Shown: positions 53,615-62,106 of the stretch, piece after piece | Position numbering within the stretch: position 1 is the stretch's first letter | Layout of the letters: each line of letters starts with the position of its first letter | Origin: DATJGR01 sp963780795 | Lineage (GTDB): Bacteria; Pseudomonadota; Gammaproteobacteria; Pseudomonadales; Azotimanducaceae | Direction of reading: 5' to 3' | Length of the DNA stretch: 64,000 bases | Assembly: GCA_963780795.1 (NCBI GenBank) | Contig: CAWADH010000013.1 | Location: 124,001-188,000 of the forward strand | Position numbers and translations under genes: made by a program | The notes under the pieces: generated by a model | The model's database searches: none | Seen by the model: only the letters and a program-made list of their open reading frames with translations | Told to the model about the DNA's origin: nothing

Positions 53615-53812
53615 ATGGAACCTGCGGAAATCGCGAGGTGGTTGGAAGAGCTCCGCATCGAGCATCGCGATCTCGACGAGGTGATCAAATACATGATCGA
53701 GACCAGACACTCCGACTCGATGCGGATCCAGCGGCTCAAGAAGAGGAAGCTGCGGCTGAAGGACATGATCACCAAGCTCGAGAGCGAACTCATTCCGAAC
53801 CTGGACGCGTGA
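53615..53812 (+). CDS. DUF465 (YdcH-like) small coiled-coil protein
   Basis: The ATG at 53615 gives 65 residues forming a highly charged helical hairpin: LEELRIEHRDLDEVI followed by RIQRLKKRKLRLKDMI and ITKLESELIP. The pattern H.dLd..I and LKK.KL.LKD.I is the DUF465/YdcH signature. The role of the family is unknown. The 5'-nucleotidase gene follows after two bases and is likely co-transcribed. The frame is open upstream but is unrelated there. Confidence 0.82.
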   Translation: MEPAEIARWLEELRIEHRDLDEVIKYMIETRHSDSMRIQRLKKRKLRLKDMITKLESELIPNLDA

Positions 53813-53814
53813 CG

Positions 53815-54708
53815 ATGGTGTCGGACCTCGACGACCGACTTCTAACCGTGGCGATCTCGTCGCGCGCGTTGTTCGACCTCGAAGACTCCAATCGCGTGTA
53901 TGTCGAGCAGGGTCTCGAGGCCTACCGGAAGTATCAGATCGCGCACGAGGACGAGCCGTTGCGGCCGGGTGAGGGCTTCCCGTTCGTCAGAAAGCTGCTC
54001 GACATCAATACGCTGCTGGATCGCACCCGCGTCGAGGTGATTCTGCTGTCGCGCAACTCGGCGGACACCGGCCTGCGCATATTCAACTCCATTAAGGCCC
54101 ATGGACTGAACATCACGCGCGCAGCTTTCTGCGGCGGCGAGCGTCCTTATCGTTACGTGCAGGCGTTCAAATGCGACCTGTTTCTCTCCACCGATTCCGA
54201 CGACGTCGTGCACGCGCTGGATCACCAGGTGGCGGCGGCAACGCTGCTGGCATCGAAGTCGCCGGGCAATCCATCGGAAGAACTGCGAATCGCCTTCGAC
54301 GGCGATTCGGTGTTGTTCTCAGACGAAGCCGATCAGGTGTTCCGGCGCGACGGTCTGGACGCCTTTGCCGCGAATGAACAGGCGTCCGCGGACCGTCCGC
54401 TGGCCGGCGGACCGTTCAAGAACTTTCTGGCGGGCCTGCATCGCCTGCAATCGGAGTTCGTCGGGCGATCGTGTCCCATCCGGACCGCGCTGGTGACGGC
54501 TCGCGCCGCGCCCGCACACGAGCGAGTCATTCGAACACTGCGTGCGTGGGACGTTCGGCTCGATGAGTGTCTCTTCCTCGGCGGTGCCGACAAAACCCAA
54601 TTCCTGCGTGCGTTTGGCGCCGATGTGTTCTTCGACGACCAGGCCCAGAACTGCGAGCGCGCGCTGGGTCACGTTGCGTCCGGTCACGTGCCGCGTGCGA
54701 CCGCCTGA
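53815..54708 (+). CDS. 5'-nucleotidase (cytosolic type, pfam 5_nucleotid family)
   Basis: A 297-residue protein matching the bacterial 5_nucleotid family related to vertebrate cytosolic 5'-nucleotidase I: TVAISSRALFDLEDSN near the start, VILLSRNSADTGLRIFNSI, FCGGERPYRYVQAFKCDLFL, and RIAFDGDSVLFSDEAD. It probably dephosphorylates nucleoside monophosphates. The ATG at 53815 is two bases after the DUF465 stop. cysB follows 85 bases later with its own promoter-like sequence. Confidence 0.85.
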   Translation: MVSDLDDRLLTVAISSRALFDLEDSNRVYVEQGLEAYRKYQIAHEDEPLRPGEGFPFVRKLLDINTLLDRTRVEVILLSRNSADTGLRIFNSIKAHGLNITRAAFCGGERPYRYVQAFKCDLFLSTDSDDVVHALDHQVAAATLLASKSPGNPSEELRIAFDGDSVLFSDEADQVFRRDGLDAFAANEQASADRPLAGGPFKNFLAGLHRLQSEFVGRSCPIRTALVTARAAPAHERVIRTLRAWDVRLDECLFLGGADKTQFLRAFGADVFFDDQAQNCERALGHVASGHVPRATA

Positions 54709-54749
54709 GCCGCTCGCGCTCTTGCTATCTCTCGATGAAGTAGGAAACA

Positions 54750-54776
54750 TTGCCTAAAAGACCGTCGCGTTATAAG
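54750..54776 (+). promoter_or_regulatory. Candidate cysB promoter
   Basis: TTGCCT at 54750-54755 and TATAAG at 54771-54776 are 15 bases apart, a short spacing that could require an activator or reflect auto-regulation by CysB. The -10 box ends 17 bases before the cysB ATG. Confidence 0.35.
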
Positions 54777-54793
54777 TACGGGATTCAGGCGAT

Positions 54794-55768
54794 ATGAAGC
54801 TTCAGCAACTCCGCTACATCTGGGAGGTCGCGCACCACGACCTGAACGTGTCTGCGACCGCACAGAGCCTCTATACGTCGCAACCTGGCATCTCGAAGCA
54901 GATCCGGTTGCTCGAGGACGAACTGGGGGTCGAAGTGTTCTCCCGCAGCGGCAAACATCTCACGCGTGTGACGCCTGCCGGTGAGGTGATCATCCGGATC
55001 GCCGGCGAAATCCTTCGCCAGGTCGAGAGCGTCAAGCAGGCGGCCCAGGAGTTCAGCAATGAACGCAAGGGTACCCTGGCGATCGCGACCACCCACACGC
55101 AGGCGCGGTACGCGTTGCCGGCGGTCATCCAGAACTTCCGCACCGAATACCCGGAAGTGATTCTGCACATGAACCAGGGCACGCCGCTGCAGATTGCGGA
55201 GATGGCGGCCGATGGAAGCGTCGACTTCGGGATCGCCACCGAGGGAAGCGACCTGTTCGGCGACCTCGTGATGATGCCGTGTTATGAGTGGAATCGGTCG
55301 GTGGTGGTGCCGAAGGGCCATCCGCTGATCGACGTGAAGCCGCTCACGCTGGAGGCCGTGGCGGCAGAACCGATCGTAACGTACGTGTTCGGCTTCACCG
55401 GCCGATCGAAGCTCGACGATGCCTTCGTCGAACGCGGGCTGTCGCCGCACGTGGTATTCACGGCAACCGATACCGACGTCATCAAGACATATGTCCGCCT
55501 CGGACTCGGAGTCGGCATCGTGGCCGCGATGTCGTACCACCCGGAGCAGGATGCGGATCTGGTCGCACTGGATGCGAGCCATCTGTTCCGCCCGAGTGTG
55601 ACGTACATCGCATGTCGCAAGGGTGCGTTCATGCGGCGCTTCATGTTCGATTTCATCGAGTTGTTCGCGCCGCATCTGACCCGCGACGTCGTCGAACGTG
55701 CGCTTGCGTGCACGAACAGGGCAGAGCGGGAAGCGATGTTTCAGGGGCTCAAGCTGCCGACCCGGTGA
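54794..55768 (+). CDS. cysB: LysR-type regulator of sulfur assimilation (CysB)
   Basis: Transcription factor that senses N-acetylserine and activates sulfate-assimilation genes. The 324-residue protein starts MKLQQLRYIWEVAHHDLNVS, the typical CysB form of the LysR helix-turn-helix, followed by SLYTSQPGISKQIRLLEDELG. The effector domain has IATTHTQARYALP and EGSDLFGDLVMMPCYEWNRSVVVP, as in CysB/Cbl proteins. Its gene is convergent with a thiol-redox protein and cysH, which it probably controls together with cysI. Confidence 0.94.
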   Translation: MKLQQLRYIWEVAHHDLNVSATAQSLYTSQPGISKQIRLLEDELGVEVFSRSGKHLTRVTPAGEVIIRIAGEILRQVESVKQAAQEFSNERKGTLAIATTHTQARYALPAVIQNFRTEYPEVILHMNQGTPLQIAEMAADGSVDFGIATEGSDLFGDLVMMPCYEWNRSVVVPKGHPLIDVKPLTLEAVAAEPIVTYVFGFTGRSKLDDAFVERGLSPHVVFTATDTDVIKTYVRLGLGVGIVAAMSYHPEQDADLVALDASHLFRPSVTYIACRKGAFMRRFMFDFIELFAPHLTRDVVERALACTNRAEREAMFQGLKLPTR

Positions 55769-55775
55769 CCGGGTC
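55759..55775. terminator. Hairpin spanning the cysB stop codon
   Basis: A perfect 7-base-pair inverted repeat GACCCGG/CCGGGTC whose three-base loop is the cysB TGA stop; the far arm reaches into the stop of the convergent thiol-protein gene. There is no T run on either side, so it may act as a weak bidirectional terminator or an RNA 3'-end stabiliser. Confidence 0.35.
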
Positions 55776-56112
55776 AGATCAGGTCGAGGCCCGGGTTCTC
55801 AGCGAGCAGCAATTGGGCGCTGTCGGTTTCGCTGGCGGCCCCGAGGACTTCCTTCACGAACTTCAGAAAGACCGTGTAGGTAACTGTTTTCGCTCCGGTT
55901 TGAACCACGAAAAAGGGCGCGCGTTCGACCCCGAGCTGGGCGGCAAGTCGCATACCTTCTGAGTTCGGGTCTCGCTCATCCGCCACGACGACGTGATCGA
56001 TCGCTTCCCAATGGTTGCCAGCGGTCAGTCGTTCCTCGACGTCGCGGCACTTCCCGCACGGCTCGCCCGTAACCAGGATCTTTTTGACGAAGGTGATCGA
56101 GCGGCCGGCCAT
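55774..56112 (-). CDS. Glutaredoxin/thioredoxin-like CGKC protein
   Basis: A 112-residue thioredoxin-fold protein. The active-site motif is GEPCGKC (Cys19, Cys22) after an initial beta strand (FVKKILVTG); the cis-proline strand is probably ERAPFFVV. It lies 10 bases after cysH on the same strand. APS reductases need a thiol donor, so this protein is a plausible dedicated reductant for CysH; that role is inferred from position only. Confidence 0.72.
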   Translation of the reverse strand: MAGRSITFVKKILVTGEPCGKCRDVEERLTAGNHWEAIDHVVVADERDPNSEGMRLAAQLGVERAPFFVVQTGAKTVTYTVFLKFVKEVLGAASETDSAQLLLAENPGLDLI

Positions 56113-56122
56113 GAGCGTGAGC

Positions 56123-56878
56123 TCAGCGTCCGCTATGGCCGACGAATTTCACTGCGCGGACATTCTGCGCATGCAAGCCGCATTCTTTGCCGGCTGCCTC
56201 TTCCCACCACCAACGGCCGTTGCGTTCGTGCTCGTGCGGACCTACCGGACGCGTGCAGGGCTCGCAACCGATGCTCATGAAGCCGGCGTCGTGCAGCGGG
56301 TTATACGGCACGTCGTTGGCGCGGATGTAGGCCCACACGTCGGTCGAAGTCCAGCCTGCCAGAGGATTGAATTTGACGACCCGGTGATCAATCGTCGAAA
56401 ACGCCGCATCGTCCTGCTCTAGCGGCACTTCGGTGCGCGTGATGCTCTGGTCGCGACGTTGACCGGTGATCCACGCATCGAGTCCTGCCAGATGGCGGCG
56501 TAGCGGCTTGATCTTGCGGATCGAGCAGCATTCCTGGTGTCCATCGCGATAAAAGCTGAACAGACCTTTGCGGCTCACTAGATCCTGCACATCCTGCGCG
56601 TCGGGCATCAACAGATCGATGCGGATGTCGTAGTGATCGCGAACGCGTTCGATGAAGCGGTACGTTTCCGGATGCAGGCGGCCGGTATCCAGCGAGAAGA
56701 CCTGCAGGTCCGGGCGGATCTTCGCTGCAATGTCGATCAGCACGACATCTTCCGCGCCACTGAACGAAATCGCGATCTGATCGGTCGAGAACCGCTCGAA
56801 CGCGTCGGCGAGTACCGCTTCCGCGCTGCGCTCTTCGATGCTTTCCAGCGTCTTTGTTTCGATCGACCGGCTGGCCAT
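56123..56878 (-). CDS. cysH: Assimilatory adenylyl-sulfate (APS) reductase
   Basis: Reduces APS to sulfite. The 251-residue protein has the PP-loop-like ISFSGAEDVVL and SLDTGRLHPETY, and the 4Fe-4S cysteines that mark APS rather than PAPS reductases: Cys117-Cys118 in ECCSIRKIKPL and Cys205-Cys208 in GCEPCTRPV. The catalytic cysteine is in KECGLH (Cys233). The thiol-redox gene follows directly. A sigma-70-like promoter lies about 57 bases upstream. Confidence 0.95.
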   Translation of the reverse strand: MASRSIETKTLESIEERSAEAVLADAFERFSTDQIAISFSGAEDVVLIDIAAKIRPDLQVFSLDTGRLHPETYRFIERVRDHYDIRIDLLMPDAQDVQDLVSRKGLFSFYRDGHQECCSIRKIKPLRRHLAGLDAWITGQRRDQSITRTEVPLEQDDAAFSTIDHRVVKFNPLAGWTSTDVWAYIRANDVPYNPLHDAGFMSIGCEPCTRPVGPHEHERNGRWWWEEAAGKECGLHAQNVRAVKFVGHSGR

Positions 56879-56934
56879 GTCGAACTCGATTGTTGGAGAT
56901 TGCGAGGGAGCCTAACAACCTCCTTGGAGCGCCA

Positions 56935-56962
56935 AAAATACTTTGTACTTCTATGCTTACAA
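56935..56962 (-). promoter_or_regulatory. Candidate cysH promoter
   Basis: On the minus strand TTGTAA (56962-56957) and TATTTT (56940-56935) are 16 bases apart, in an AT-rich patch of the 160-base gap between cysH and thrH. A CysB site would be expected just upstream, but CysB sites are too degenerate to identify by eye. Confidence 0.42.
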
Positions 56963-57038
56963 CAGTGGACCCGTCATCTAACATCGCCGCTCGGTTTGCA
57001 GTGCGGGATGGGTTTCCCGTGAAACGTGCGGAGTGGTC

Positions 57039-57644
57039 ATGGACGTACTGTGTCTCGATCTCGAGGGGGTGCTGATCCCCGAAATCTGGGTTGGCGTCGC
57101 CGAGAAAACGGGCATTGAAGCGCTTCGCAAGACCACACGCGATATCCCCGTCTATGACGAGTTGATGCGACTGCGCCTCGGGATACTCGACGAGCAGCGG
57201 ATCGATCTGGCCACGATCCATTCGGTTATCGACACGCTCGAGCCGCTGCCCGGCGCAATGGGGTTTCTGCAATGGGCCCGCGCGCGTTTCCAGGTCGCCA
57301 TCGTGTCCGATACGTTCTACGAATTCGCGCAGCCGATGATGGCAAAACTCGGGTGGCCCATGTTGTTGTGCCATCGGCTCGAAGTTGTTCGCGGTCGGAT
57401 CGAAGGCTACCGGATTCGCCAGCCCGATCCGAAGCGGCAGTCCGTCAAGGCCTTTCAGTCGTTGCGTTATCGGGTGCTGGCGGCCGGCGATTCCTACAAT
57501 GACATTCCAATGCTGGATCAGGCCGACGCGGGTTTTTTTTATCGTTGCCCACCTACGGTCGCTTCCGAGTATCCACAGTTCCCGCGCGCCGAAAGCTACG
57601 GCGCATTGCAGGAACTGCTGGCCCCGAACTCAGCCGTCGCCTGA
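57039..57644 (+). CDS. thrH: Phosphoserine phosphatase / homoserine kinase ThrH
   Basis: HAD-family enzyme of the ThrH type, shown in Pseudomonas to dephosphorylate phosphoserine and to transfer phosphate to homoserine. The 201-residue protein begins MDVLCLDLEGVLIPEIW; the nucleophile motif is DxE rather than the usual DxD, characteristic of ThrH. Motif II is VSDTFYEF and motif IV AGDSYNDIPMLDQAD. ATG 57039 is preferred, since GGAG stands five bases before it; a GTG at 57033 would add two residues. Its 3' end overlaps the remnant of pabB. Confidence 0.92.
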   Translation: MDVLCLDLEGVLIPEIWVGVAEKTGIEALRKTTRDIPVYDELMRLRLGILDEQRIDLATIHSVIDTLEPLPGAMGFLQWARARFQVAIVSDTFYEFAQPMMAKLGWPMLLCHRLEVVRGRIEGYRIRQPDPKRQSVKAFQSLRYRVLAAGDSYNDIPMLDQADAGFFYRCPPTVASEYPQFPRAESYGALQELLAPNSAVA

Positions 57645-58365
57645 AGCAGGCGTCCGATCGTGTGGTCGATCTCCGCCATCTCCGTGGCAGCGATCGAGTC
57701 CGCTACGATGCCCCACCGCCCAACGTGAACACCTGCGGAAGCGAAGGCGAGCGTGCGAATCGCAATGTTCGTGTCGAGCGCGCCGCTTCGATCGATCCGC
57801 CCAAGGCTGCCGCAGTAGACCGAGCGCGCCACCGGTTCGAGTGCGTAGATGAATTGCATCGCGCGAGTCTTCGGCGCGGCGGCGATTTAGCCGCCGGCAA
57901 ACACCGCTTCCAGCATGTGCCTGCATCAAGGCCATCGATGATCTCACCGACAGATGCGGCCGAGGTCGTTGCGCAACAGGTCGACGATCATCGGGTTTTC
58001 CCGCGCGGTCCTTTTTCGCTGCGTCGCAAGGTTGCTCGCGAAACGTCGTCTCGGATGACATCGTGATGGCATGGCGCCGTTTCTTTGATCGGTGATGTTT
58101 CGATTGCCGCGCCGACCCTTCTGACGAAGCGTTCGGGCGACAGACACACAACGTCTCCGTCAGGCGTCGACGGGTACGCGCCGAACGGAACCGGACCCCG
58201 TCGTGATGAACGACCGAGTGAATCGGGTCTGCTGCCATCACGTCGTAGTGACCGGCCGCGGACGTTCGATCACTGCTGTGAAGGTACGTGTTGAGAGACG
58301 CTGCGCAGCCGCTCGAACGGCGACAACGGGTCGGCGTGGTAGCGGGGCGGGATTCGATTCATCTG
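57596..58365 (-). pseudogene. pabB: Decayed aminodeoxychorismate synthase component I (pabB remnant)
   Basis: Pieces of a PabB/TrpE-type protein appear in order on the minus strand but in different frames. Near 58350-58280: RYHADPLSPFERLRSV; near 58250-58190: HYDVMAADPIHSVVHHDG; near 58140-58085: SPERFVRRVGAAIETSPIKET; near 58000-57950: ENPMIVDLLRNDLGRIC ending in TGA (57946-57944); near 57915-57880: MLEAVFAGG, a TAA at 57889-57887 where family members have Ser, then IAAAPKTRAMQF; and finally ALEPVARSVYCGSLGRIDRS with NIAIRTL. There are several frameshifts, at least two stops and missing segments, far beyond a sequencing error. The remaining 58366-58556 holds only the prpB upstream region, with nothing else recognised. 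Confidence 0.88.
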
Positions 58366-58556
58366 CGCGGAACTGCTCTGGGTCGATCGGCAAAGCGGTC
58401 GCTGTTCCGCTCGCAAACACGATTTGCAGTTAGCGTATCATGGGCAAGGCTTCCGACAGGGTCGGAGAATCCGGCGGAGCCTTCATTGCGTTACCCCACT
58501 TGCGCCCCGACACGTACACGAGGTGCGCACGGCAATCAGTACGGAGAATTAGAGGC

Positions 58557-59456
58557 ATGACGATTCAAGCGAGCGCGGGACGCCGACTGCGCGATGCGAT
58601 TGCGGCAGAACGCCCCCTTCAAGTAGTGGGTGCTATCAACGCGTACTTCGCAATGCTCGCCGAGCGCGCCGGGTACAAGGCGCTCTACCTGTCGGGCGCC
58701 GGCGTGGCCAACGCGTCGTTCGGGTTGCCCGATCTCGGAATGACCTCCCTCGACGACGTTCTGGAAGACGTACGTCGTATCACCGGTGCGTCGAGCCTGC
58801 CGTTGCTCGTCGATATCGATACCGGTTGGGGCGGTGCGTTCAACATCGCGAGAACCATCAAGGCGATGACGCGCGCGGGTGCGGCCGCGGTTCACATTGA
58901 AGACCAGGTTGCGCAGAAGCGGTGCGGGCACCGACCGAATAAGGCGATCGTTCCGATCAGCGAGATGACCGATCGGATCAAGGCGGCGGTCGATGCGAAG
59001 ATTGACCCTGACTTCATCGTCATGGCGCGCACCGACGCATTGGCGGTCGACGGGTTCGATGCGGTGCTGGAACGCGTCTCTGCGTTCGTCGACGCCGGTG
59101 CGGACGCGATCTTTGCCGAAGCGATGACCGATCTGTCGATGTATAAGCGCGTTGTCGCTGCGGTGAACGTTCCGGTGCTCGCCAACATCACCGAGTTCGG
59201 CCAGACGCCGTTGTTCACGACTCAGGAACTCGGCAGCGCTGGCATTGCGATGGCGCTGTATCCGTTGTCGGCGTTCCGCGCGGCGAGTCAGGCAGCGGTG
59301 AACGTCTATCGCGCAATTCGCACTGAAGGCACGCAGAAGAACGTGGTCGCCACGATGCAGACGCGCACGGATCTGTACGATTTTCTCGGGTATCACGACT
59401 ACGAGCGCAAGCTCGATGAGCTGTTCAAAAACGAAGAGTCGAGGGAGGCACGGTAA
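58557..59456 (+). CDS. prpB: 2-methylisocitrate lyase
   Basis: Cleaves 2-methylisocitrate to pyruvate and succinate, the last step of the methylcitrate cycle for propionyl-CoA. The 299-residue protein of the isocitrate-lyase superfamily has LYLSGAGVANASFGLPDLG, the metal-binding DIDTGWGG and the catalytic KRCGH with Cys123. ATG 58557 follows AGAGG; an upstream ATG at 58440 in frame is unlikely because the added residues have no family match. The stop overlaps the prpC start by one base. Confidence 0.94.
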   Translation: MTIQASAGRRLRDAIAAERPLQVVGAINAYFAMLAERAGYKALYLSGAGVANASFGLPDLGMTSLDDVLEDVRRITGASSLPLLVDIDTGWGGAFNIARTIKAMTRAGAAAVHIEDQVAQKRCGHRPNKAIVPISEMTDRIKAAVDAKIDPDFIVMARTDALAVDGFDAVLERVSAFVDAGADAIFAEAMTDLSMYKRVVAAVNVPVLANITEFGQTPLFTTQELGSAGIAMALYPLSAFRAASQAAVNVYRAIRTEGTQKNVVATMQTRTDLYDFLGYHDYERKLDELFKNEESREAR

Positions 59457-60583
59457 TGGCGGAGGGAAAAAAACTGACTGGAGCGGGCTTGCGCGGACAG
59501 AGCGCTGGCCAGACCGCGTTGTGCACGGTCGGAAAGACCGGCACGGGTCTCACGTATCGCGGCTACGACATCTCCGAGCTCGCGGAAGGCGCCACGTTCG
59601 AGGAGGTCGCGTACCTCATCCTGTACGGCGAGCTGCCGGACAAGAAGCAGCTCGACGCGTACAAGGCGAAGCTGAAGAAGCTGCGGGTTCTGCCCAAGTC
59701 GGTGAAGGACGTGCTCGAGCGAATTCCGAAGACCACGCATCCGATGGACGTGATGCGAACCGGTTGTTCGTTTCTCGGCAACGTCGAGCCCGAAATGGAC
59801 TTCAGTCAGCAGCAGGACGTAGCTGATCGTCTGTTGTCGACGCTGCCGGGGATCATCAACTACTGGTACCGCTTCAGCCACGACGGTGTGCGCGTCGAGA
59901 CGGAAACCAATGAGGATTCGCTGGCGGGTCATTTCCTGCATCTGCTGCACGACAGGAGTCCGAGCGAGTTGCATCAGCGCGTGATGGATGTGTCGTTGAT
60001 TCTGTACGCCGAGCACGAGTTCAACGCGTCGACCTTCACTGCGCGGGTTTGTGCGTCGACGCTCTCCGACATGCACTCCTGCGTAACCGGCGCGATCGGA
60101 TCGCTGCGCGGACCGCTTCACGGCGGCGCGAACGAAGCAGCGATGGAAATGATCGAGAAATTCAGTTCGGCCAGCGATGCGGCTGCCGGCATCAAGGGCA
60201 TGCTCGAGCGCAAAGACAAGATCATGGGATTCGGCCACGCAATCTACGCCACGTCCGATCCGCGCAACGCGATCATCAAGGCGTGGTCGGAGAAGCTGGC
60301 GAAGTCAGTGGGCGACGAGGTTCTGTTCCCCATTTCCGCCGCCGTGGAAAAGACGATGTGGGACGAGAAGAAGCTATTCGCGAACGCCGACTTCTACCAC
60401 GCGTCCGCTTATCACTTCATGGGCATTCCGACGAAGCTCTTTACGCCGATATTCGTCTGCTCGCGGGTTTCGGGTTGGACGGCTCACATCATGGAACAGC
60501 GTTCCAACAATCGCATCATCCGGCCGAGCGCGGACTATGTAGGTCCGGCGCCGCGCCCCTTCGTTAAAATGTCAGATCGATAA
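59456..60583 (+). CDS. prpC: 2-methylcitrate synthase
   Basis: Condenses propionyl-CoA with oxaloacetate. The 375-residue citrate-synthase-family protein has TGLTYRGYDISELAE, the active-site histidine regions GPLHGGANEA and MGFGHAIYATSDPR, and the aspartate-containing NADFYHASAYHFMGIP. The short length, without the N-terminal extension of hexameric citrate synthases, and the prpB/prpD neighbours decide for methylcitrate synthase. The ATG shares a base with the prpB stop. Confidence 0.95.
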   Translation: MAEGKKLTGAGLRGQSAGQTALCTVGKTGTGLTYRGYDISELAEGATFEEVAYLILYGELPDKKQLDAYKAKLKKLRVLPKSVKDVLERIPKTTHPMDVMRTGCSFLGNVEPEMDFSQQQDVADRLLSTLPGIINYWYRFSHDGVRVETETNEDSLAGHFLHLLHDRSPSELHQRVMDVSLILYAEHEFNASTFTARVCASTLSDMHSCVTGAIGSLRGPLHGGANEAAMEMIEKFSSASDAAAGIKGMLERKDKIMGFGHAIYATSDPRNAIIKAWSEKLAKSVGDEVLFPISAAVEKTMWDEKKLFANADFYHASAYHFMGIPTKLFTPIFVCSRVSGWTAHIMEQRSNNRIIRPSADYVGPAPRPFVKMSDR

Positions 60584-60601
60584 CAGGAGAAAACGAGCGA
60601 C

Positions 60602-62047
60602 ATGAGTGCAAACGTAGACCTCAACGTACGGCCCGACCCGGACAAGGAACTGGTCGCCATCGCCGACTATGTGACCGGCTTCCAGGTCAAGAGCAGCGAA
60701 GCCTATGACACGGCACGCAATTGTCTGATCGATACGTTGGGATGTGGATTTCTCGCGCAGCGGTTTCCGGAGTGCAGCAAGCACCTCGGCCCGATCGTTA
60801 GCGGAACGACGGTACTGAATGGAGCGCGGGTTCCGGGCACGCAGTTCGAGCTCGACCCGGTGAAAGCGGCGTGGGACATCGGCTGCATGATCCGGTGGCT
60901 CGACTTCAACGACACGTGGCTCGCCGCCGAATGGGGACATCCATCCGACAACCTCGGCGGCATCCTCGCGGTTGCGGATTACGTCAGCCGCACCAACGTG
61001 GCAGTCGGAAAGAAGCCGCTCGTGATGCGCGACGTGCTCACCGCGATGATCAAAGCGCACGAGATTCAGGGTTGCCTCGCGCTCGAGAACAGCTTCAATC
61101 GCGTCGGGCTCGATCACGTGTTGCTCGTTCGCGTCGCATCGACGGCGGTGGTGACGCAACTGCTCGGCGGCACGCGTGATCAGATCATTGATGCATTGTC
61201 GCACGCATGGATCGACGGTTCGTCGCTGCGTACGTATCGCCACGCACCCAATGCCGGTCCGCGCAAATCGTGGGCGGCAGGCGACGCCACCAGTCGCGCG
61301 GTTCGCCTCGCGATGCTCGTGTTGAAAGGTGAGATCGGTTATCCGAGCGCGCTCACCGCGCCGAAGTGGGGCTTCTACGACGTTTCATTCAAGGGGCAGC
61401 CGTTCAAGTTCCAGCGCGACTACGGCTCGTACGTGATGGAGAACGTGCTGTTCAAGATCTCGTTCCCCGCGGAGTTCCATGCGCAAACGGCAGTAGAGGC
61501 AGCGGTGACGCTGCATCCGAAAGTTGCCGGGCGATTGGACGAGATCGACAAGATCGTGATGACCACGCACGAATCCGCGATCCGCATCATCAGCAAGACC
61601 GGAACGCTGAACAATCCGGCGGACCGCGATCACTGTCTGCAATACATGGCCGCGATCGGTCTGTTGAAAGGCAATCTCGTTGCCGAGGACTACGAAGACG
61701 ACGTCGCCTCCGATCCGCGCGTCGACAAGGTCCGCGATCTGATGGTGATCGAGGAAGATGCCCGCTACAGCCGCGAATACCACGAACCCGACAAGCGTTC
61801 GATCGCCAACGCGATCCAGGTGTTCTTCAAGGACGGTACGAAGACCGAGAAGGTCGTCGTCGAGTACCCGATCGGACATCGTCGTCGACGCAAGGAAGGC
61901 ATTCCGATTCTCGAAGAGAAGTTCCGGCGCAATCTGCTGACGCGCTTCCCGTCGCGTCGTACCGCGCAGGTCTTCGAACTGGCGAAAGATCAGAAGCGGC
62001 TGGAATCGATGCCAGTGAACGAGTTCATGGATCTGCTGGTGATCTGA
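60602..62047 (+). CDS. prpD: 2-methylcitrate dehydratase
   Basis: Dehydrates 2-methylcitrate to 2-methyl-cis-aconitate. The 481-residue MmgE/PrpD-family protein shows the typical IRWLDFNDTWLAAEWGHPSDN, ALSHAWIDGSSLRTYRHAPN, RKSWAAGDATSRAVRLA, and HKAPKWGF-like APKWGFYDVSF motifs. An AGGAG sequence lies before the ATG. Many betaproteobacteria use acnD-prpF instead; this operon uses the PrpD route. No PrpR-type regulator gene is adjacent. A strong terminator follows. Confidence 0.94.
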   Translation: MSANVDLNVRPDPDKELVAIADYVTGFQVKSSEAYDTARNCLIDTLGCGFLAQRFPECSKHLGPIVSGTTVLNGARVPGTQFELDPVKAAWDIGCMIRWLDFNDTWLAAEWGHPSDNLGGILAVADYVSRTNVAVGKKPLVMRDVLTAMIKAHEIQGCLALENSFNRVGLDHVLLVRVASTAVVTQLLGGTRDQIIDALSHAWIDGSSLRTYRHAPNAGPRKSWAAGDATSRAVRLAMLVLKGEIGYPSALTAPKWGFYDVSFKGQPFKFQRDYGSYVMENVLFKISFPAEFHAQTAVEAAVTLHPKVAGRLDEIDKIVMTTHESAIRIISKTGTLNNPADRDHCLQYMAAIGLLKGNLVAEDYEDDVASDPRVDKVRDLMVIEEDARYSREYHEPDKRSIANAIQVFFKDGTKTEKVVVEYPIGHRRRRKEGIPILEEKFRRNLLTRFPSRRTAQVFELAKDQKRLESMPVNEFMDLLVI

Positions 62048-62060
62048 CCCAACGCGTTCG

Positions 62061-62098
62061 CAAAAGAAAAAGGGCGGCTGGTGCCGCCCTTTCTTTTT
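62061..62098. terminator. Bidirectional rho-independent terminator between prpD and aceA
   Basis: Stem AAAGGGCGGC/GCCGCCCTTT with loop TGGT, preceded by AAAAGAAA and followed by CTTTTTC, so both strands have a pyrimidine run after the hairpin. It sits 14 bases after the prpD stop and 9 bases from the aceA stop, and can end transcription from both sides. Confidence 0.9.
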
Positions 62099-62106
62099 CG
62101 TTCGCG

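Noticed and set aside
58440..58556. Upstream start of prpB at 58440
   Set aside because: It would add 39 residues without family similarity, whereas ATG 58557 has a close AGAGG ribosome binding site and the normal N-terminus.
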